DNA from: Ignavibacteria bacterium UBA6688
GTDB taxonomy: Bacteria; Bacteroidota; Ignavibacteria; UBA10030
NCBI GenBank assembly: GCA_002454845.1
Contig: DKJQ01000201.1
Span: 1-10,931, forward strand
Length of the DNA stretch: 10,931 nucleotides
Reading direction: 5' to 3'
Below the pieces are notes generated by a model, which saw nothing but the letters and a program-made list of their open reading frames with translations, made no database searches and had not been told where the DNA came from. Made by a program: the position numbers and the translations under genes. Shown here in pieces: positions 7,560 through 10,931 of the stretch (position 1 is its first letter; every line of letters begins with the position of its first letter).

Positions 7560-8924
7560 ATGAAATACTTCATCTCGTTGCTGGTTGTTGCCGTCAGCTT
7601 CGCCTTGGGCAGTGTCCCCAATGATTGGGAAACCGCTACCCTCGCGCGTATCAAGGCACCAACCTTCCCTGACCGCGATTTTGTGATCACGGCCTACGGC
7701 GCAAAGTCCGGCGCTGACTGCTCTGATGCGATCTACGCTGCCATCAAGGCTTGTAACGCTGCCGGCGGTGGCCGGGTCGTGGTGCCTGCCGGTGAATGGC
7801 TCACTGGTGCCATCCGATTGGAAAGCAATGTCAATCTTCACGTCTCCGAGGGGGCAACACTCCGCTGGATCTTCGACACGGCGAAGTACCCGGTTGTTTT
7901 TACCCGTTGGGAGGGGATCGAATGCATGAACTACTCGGCGCTCATCTATGCGTTTGAGCAGGAGAACATTGCTGTCACCGGAAAGGGGACGCTCGATGGC
8001 GGGGCTGATTGGACCACCTGGTGGGGTTGGACCGAAGGCGGACGGGGGACATCGAAACAAAATATCTCGCGCACCTTGTTATTCGAAATGGGGGAACGTG
8101 GTGTTCCTGTCAACGAGCGGGTGTTCGGTCCCGGCCATTACTTACGGCCGAACTTTATCCAGCCGTACCGATGCAAAAACATCCTCGTTGAAGGGGTGAA
8201 AATCATCCGCGCACCGATGTGGCAGGTTCACCCCGTGCTTTCACAGAACATCACCGTCCGAGGTGTCACCATCGTCTCCCACGGCCCGAACAATGACGGT
8301 TGTAATCCCGAATCATCCACCGATGTCCTCATCGAAGGTACATTATTTGACACGGGAGACGATTGCATCGCGATTAAGTCGGGGCGCAATGCTGACGGTC
8401 GCCGCGTCAATGTACCGACAGAGAACGTTATTGTCCGCAACTGCGAGATGAAAGCGGGCCACGGCGGCGTCGTCCTCGGTTCCGAATGTGGCGGTGGGAT
8501 ACGCAATGTCCTTGTCGAACATTGCACGATGGACAGCCCAGAATTGGACCGGGCGCTGAGGTTCAAGAATAATGCCATGCGGGGCGGAACGGTGGAGAAC
8601 ATCGTCATGCGCAACGTAACGATCGGGCGGGTTCGCGAGGCGGTCCTCACTATCGACTTCCTGTACGAAGAAGGTCCGCGCGGCCCGTTCAAGCCGGTTG
8701 TCCGGAATGTGGAACTCGACTCTATCACCTCTTCGGCAAGTCCGCGTGTGATGTTTATCCGAGGCTTTGAGAACTCGGTCATTGATAATATCCGCATCAG
8801 CAACTCAACGTTCCGGGGTGTCACCGATCCCGAGGTTATCAATCATGCCGGCTCCATCATGTTCAGGAACGTCACAATCGAACCCGCGAAGAAGGAACGC
8901 TCCCTCAGCCCTGCGGGCCGCTGA
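7560..8924 (+). CDS. GH28 polygalacturonase-like glycoside hydrolase
   Basis: Predicted periplasmic or secreted galacturonan hydrolase, cleaving alpha-1,4-galacturonic acid linkages with inversion. Residues 1-18 are a short signal peptide (MKYFISLLVVAVSFALGS). The N-terminal cap (38-75, FVITAYGAKSGADCSDAIYA) and beta-helix follow the family order. All four GH28 active-site motifs are visible: NND (Asn245, Asp246), GDD (Asp267, Asp268 in DTGDDCIAIKSG), GHG (Gly300, His301, in KAGHGGVVLGSE) and RFK (Arg334, Lys336). The three aspartates are the catalytic set and the last motif binds the uronate carboxylate. The insert WWGWTEGGRGTSKQNISRT (154-172) and the long loop before the helix resemble exo-acting or unsaturated-oligomer-processing bacterial members more than fungal endo-enzymes, but this is inference. 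Its TGA is nine bases before the PL10 start. Rhamnogalacturonan or xylogalacturonan specificity within GH28 cannot be excluded. Confidence 0.93.
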   Translation: MKYFISLLVVAVSFALGSVPNDWETATLARIKAPTFPDRDFVITAYGAKSGADCSDAIYAAIKACNAAGGGRVVVPAGEWLTGAIRLESNVNLHVSEGATLRWIFDTAKYPVVFTRWEGIECMNYSALIYAFEQENIAVTGKGTLDGGADWTTWWGWTEGGRGTSKQNISRTLLFEMGERGVPVNERVFGPGHYLRPNFIQPYRCKNILVEGVKIIRAPMWQVHPVLSQNITVRGVTIVSHGPNNDGCNPESSTDVLIEGTLFDTGDDCIAIKSGRNADGRRVNVPTENVIVRNCEMKAGHGGVVLGSECGGGIRNVLVEHCTMDSPELDRALRFKNNAMRGGTVENIVMRNVTIGRVREAVLTIDFLYEEGPRGPFKPVVRNVELDSITSSASPRVMFIRGFENSVIDNIRISNSTFRGVTDPEVINHAGSIMFRNVTIEPAKKERSLSPAGR

Positions 8925-8933
8925 TAATCACCG

Positions 8934-10046
8934 ATGGTAACGAAGACATTCCATAACGTCGTGCGAACAATAGTGTTTCTGTCCGCTAGCTTTTTACTGG
9001 CGTCTCCGGTGACAACCGCGCAGGAAGCAACGCAGTCATCGGGAAAACTCCGGTGGGGTGCTCGGGTTCTTCTGCAGAAACCGGACTGGTATGCCTCCTG
9101 GGAGGCGCGGGCCATCGCGAACAGTGTTCTCCAGTACCAATCGCCCCAGGGGGGATGGCCCAAGAGCAAGAACCTGGCAAACCCACCCCGCTCGCCCGAG
9201 GACGTTCCGCCGCCGGGCCAGGGACAAGCAAACAGCCTGGATAACAATGCCACCACCTTGCCAATGAAGTTTCTTGCGCTGATGGTGAGCGCGACCGGAG
9301 AACCAACCTACCGCAAAGCTTTCGAGCGTGGCGTGGACTACCTCCTCGCAGCCCAGTATCTCAACGGCGGCTGGCCACAATTTTATCCTTTGCGCAAGGG
9401 GTACTACTCGCGCATCACGTACAATGACGGTGCGATGATGAACGTCATAACTGTCCTGCACAAGGTCGCCGCCGGAGAACCACCGTATGATTTCGTGGAC
9501 GCGGGACGCCGGACGAAGGCAGCAACAGCCGTTAAGCGGGGAATCGAATGCATCCTCCAGACGCAAGTCAGACAGGATGGGCAACTCACCGCTTGGTGCG
9601 CGCAATATGATGAAACAACCTTGAAACCGGCATGGGCACGGAAATACGAACCTCCGTCACTTTCCGGTGGCGAGAGTGTCGGCATTGTCCGCTTCCTGAT
9701 GGAGATTGAGCAGCCCACGCAGGAGATCATTGCCGCCATTGAAGGCGCCGTCGCCTGGCTCCGGACCGTGGCAATCCGCGGTAAGCGCATCGAGTCGTTT
9801 ACTGATGCTGACGGCAATGATGACGTTCGCGTTGTGGACGATCCTACGGCCGGACCGATCTGGGCCCGATTCTACGAGCTCGGTACGAATCGGCCAATCT
9901 TCCTCGGTCGCAACAGCATCACCCAATACGACCTTCAGGAGATTGAGCGTGAGCGCCGCGAGGGTTACAGTTACTATGGCATGTGGGCAACCTCACTCCT
10001 CGACAGGGAATACCCGCGTTGGCGCGCAAAACACAAGATGCCCTAG
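8934..10046 (+). CDS. pelA: PL10 pectate lyase (PelA/Pel-15E type)
   Basis: Secreted pectate lyase of polysaccharide lyase family 10, an alpha/alpha-barrel enzyme that splits polygalacturonate by beta-elimination with Ca2+. Residues 1-29 are a signal peptide (VVRTIVFLSASFLLASPVTTA). Family segments run in order: YQSPQGGWPKSKN (68-80), SLDNNATTLPMKFLA (101-115), AAQYLNGGWPQFYP (139-152), ITYNDGAMMNVI (161-172), TAWCAQYDETTLKPAWAR (219-236), YEPPSLSGGESVGIV (238-252) and FLGRNSITQYDLQEIERERR (323-342). Asp103 and Arg236 are spaced about as the calcium-binding Asp and catalytic Arg of the Cellvibrio Pel10A enzyme (Asp389 and Arg524 as I recall them), so the site appears intact. The protein is a single catalytic domain with no binding module and no T9SS tail, unlike genes 1 and 2. 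No ribosome binding site precedes ATG 8934; the nine-base gap from GH28 suggests translational coupling. It is the last gene before a convergent regulator. Confidence 0.94.
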   Translation: MVTKTFHNVVRTIVFLSASFLLASPVTTAQEATQSSGKLRWGARVLLQKPDWYASWEARAIANSVLQYQSPQGGWPKSKNLANPPRSPEDVPPPGQGQANSLDNNATTLPMKFLALMVSATGEPTYRKAFERGVDYLLAAQYLNGGWPQFYPLRKGYYSRITYNDGAMMNVITVLHKVAAGEPPYDFVDAGRRTKAATAVKRGIECILQTQVRQDGQLTAWCAQYDETTLKPAWARKYEPPSLSGGESVGIVRFLMEIEQPTQEIIAAIEGAVAWLRTVAIRGKRIESFTDADGNDDVRVVDDPTAGPIWARFYELGTNRPIFLGRNSITQYDLQEIERERREGYSYYGMWATSLLDREYPRWRAKHKMP

Positions 10047-10201
10047 GGAACAATTTCCCCGCGGAAGAACCGCCCCCCAACTCCCAATAACTCGAATGCC
10101 CGCAGTCCCTACGTCTCCGGGGATCACAGTTTAGAATCCTGGAGCTTGCTATCGTTGTCTTCGTCGGGGCAAACAGGATGGCAAACGATCGAGGGGAATC
10201 T
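10047..10201 (+). other. Convergent intergenic region
   Basis: The gap lies between the end of the pectinase row (plus strand) and the end of the DeoR gene (minus strand), where a bidirectional terminator would be expected. Only weak elements are visible. GCGG-AAGAA-CCGC forms a 4-bp stem shortly after the PL10 stop. The 7-base direct repeat GGCAAAC occurs at 10169-10175 and 10180-10186. A 5-bp stem GGAAT-CTCT-ATTCC (10195-10208) overlaps the DeoR stop codon. None has a T tract, and no gene was recognised here. Confidence 0.5.
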
Positions 10202-10931
10202 CTATTCCTGTGCGATCGTGAATTTCACATCATACGTTTTCAACCACTCGATGTCTTCGGACCTGATTTTGGAATCGGTGATCAGGTAGTCGATCAGCGA
10301 GAGCGCCCCCAGACTGGCAAATGAGTTCTTACCTATTTTGGTAGAGTCGGCCACGAGGTAAACTTCCTTCGCTGATTCGATCATCGCCCTCTTCACAACA
10401 ATATCGCTGATACCCGGATAGGTCAGTCCCGATTTCAGAGTGATTCCGGCGGTGGCGAGAAATAACTTGTCTACATGAAGATTCTGGAGAAAATCGGCTG
10501 CCTTTTGACCGGTCAATGAAAGGGTTGGTGCTTTGAATTCTCCACCCGTCACGTTCACGTTTATCCCCGGCTGCGCTCCCAGGATCAGGGCGATATTGAG
10601 GGCATTGGTGATGACGGTCAGATTCCGGTATCCGTCGATCAATTTTGCTATTTCGGTCGTGGTTGAACCCGAGTCGAGAATAATCGTGTCTCCCTCTTTA
10701 ATGAACTCAACTGCTTTCCGGGCGATCGCCGTTTTTTCGGCGAGGTTCTCCTGGTGTTGTAGCTTGAAATTGCGGACACTCTGATTGATATCCTTGAGAT
10801 ACGCGCCACCATGCTCGCGAACAATATACCCGTCTTGCTCCAGTCGCTCGAGATCCTGACGGATGGTTACTTCGGTCACTTTGAATATTCGGCTTAAGTC
10901 AAGGACCTTGGCGTGGCCGTCTTCCCGGATC
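10202..10931 (-). CDS. DeoR/GlpR-family transcriptional regulator (5' partial)
   Basis: Sugar-phosphate-responsive DNA-binding regulator, truncated at its N-terminus by the right edge. The open frame runs to the edge (first whole codon at 10930). The GTG at 10879 is an internal Val codon in SRIFKVTEVTIRQDL, so it is not the start. The visible protein begins IREDGHAKVLDLSRIF, part of the DeoR winged helix-turn-helix, whose recognition helix is VTEVTIRQDLERLEQDGYIV, followed by the wing REHGGAYL. Only about 10-15 residues should be missing. The rest is the DeoRC sensor (isomerase-like fold): DTIILDSGSTTTEIAKL (phosphate-binding loop), LTVITNALNIALIL, VNVTGGEFKAPTLSLTG, LFLATAGITLKSGLTYPG and VYLVADSTKIGKNSFASL (effector-contact Lys). 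It converges on the pectinase genes, so it is not in their operon and may control genes to its right. Regulation of the pectinase row is possible but unproven. No operator was identified. Confidence 0.92.
   Translation of the reverse strand, partial: IREDGHAKVLDLSRIFKVTEVTIRQDLERLEQDGYIVREHGGAYLKDINQSVRNFKLQHQENLAEKTAIARKAVEFIKEGDTIILDSGSTTTEIAKLIDGYRNLTVITNALNIALILGAQPGINVNVTGGEFKAPTLSLTGQKAADFLQNLHVDKLFLATAGITLKSGLTYPGISDIVVKRAMIESAKEVYLVADSTKIGKNSFASLGALSLIDYLITDSKIRSEDIEWLKTYDVKFTIAQE

Noticed and set aside
10169..10186. GGCAAAC direct repeats, 11 bases apart, as a DeoR operator
   Set aside because: They lie downstream of both convergent genes, not in a promoter, and a 7-base repeat is weak evidence.
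10195..10208. Perfect 5-bp hairpin GGAAT-CTCT-ATTCC at the DeoR stop codon as a bidirectional terminator
   Set aside because: The stem is short and AT-containing, it overlaps coding sequence, and neither strand has a following T run.

Overview
The window is a stretch of bacterial chromosome with seven consecutive plus-strand genes, all predicted to be exported and nearly all recognisable as plant cell-wall (mostly pectin) degrading enzymes. A minus-strand DeoR-type regulator converges on them from the right edge. Two proteins end in a type IX secretion (T9SS) type A sorting domain with the segment QNYPNPFNPST, and one is a lipoprotein. This points to the FCB group, most likely an Ignavibacteria/Bacteroidota-like or related lineage (Kryptonia, KSB1, Calditrichota and Marinimicrobia carry the same style of C-terminus). 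The exact phylum cannot be fixed from this window.

Layout from left to right: (1) a 5'-truncated pectate-lyase-like protein with calcium-loop module and T9SS tail (2-1168); (2) its full-length tandem paralogue (1252-2910); (3) a DUF4038/GH140-type lipoprotein (3008-4423); (4) a DUF5060-DUF4038-DUF5605-type putative glycoside hydrolase (4459-6096); (5) a DUF1593 (Sde182-like, nucleoside-hydrolase-fold) protein (6108-7535); (6) a GH28 polygalacturonase-like enzyme (7560-8924); (7) a PL10 pectate lyase (8934-10046). A 155-bp convergent gap follows, then the 5'-truncated DeoR regulator on the minus strand (10202 to the right edge).

Spacing tightens along the row: 83 and 97 bp between the first three genes, then 35, 11, 24 and 9 bp. 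Genes 3-7 therefore look like one transcription unit, and genes 1-2 may belong to it or be separately promoted. A reasonable working model is that the two T9SS lyases attack pectin outside the cell or on its surface, while the Sec-exported enzymes and the lipoprotein process released oligogalacturonides and side chains in the periplasm or at the membrane. No transporter (SusC/SusD, TRAP, MFS), no intracellular uronate catabolism gene and no mobile element is visible.

The parts least explained by known biochemistry are the DUF4038 pair and the DUF1593 protein embedded between canonical pectinases. They suggest that the locus targets a decorated pectin. An apiose-containing one is a speculative possibility, since GH140, a DUF4038 family, contains apiosidase. 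The DUF4038 lipoprotein also carries Gly at a position where I expect Asp in relatives. No gap between genes exceeds 300 bases, and no convincing terminator, promoter, tRNA, CRISPR or insertion sequence was found.
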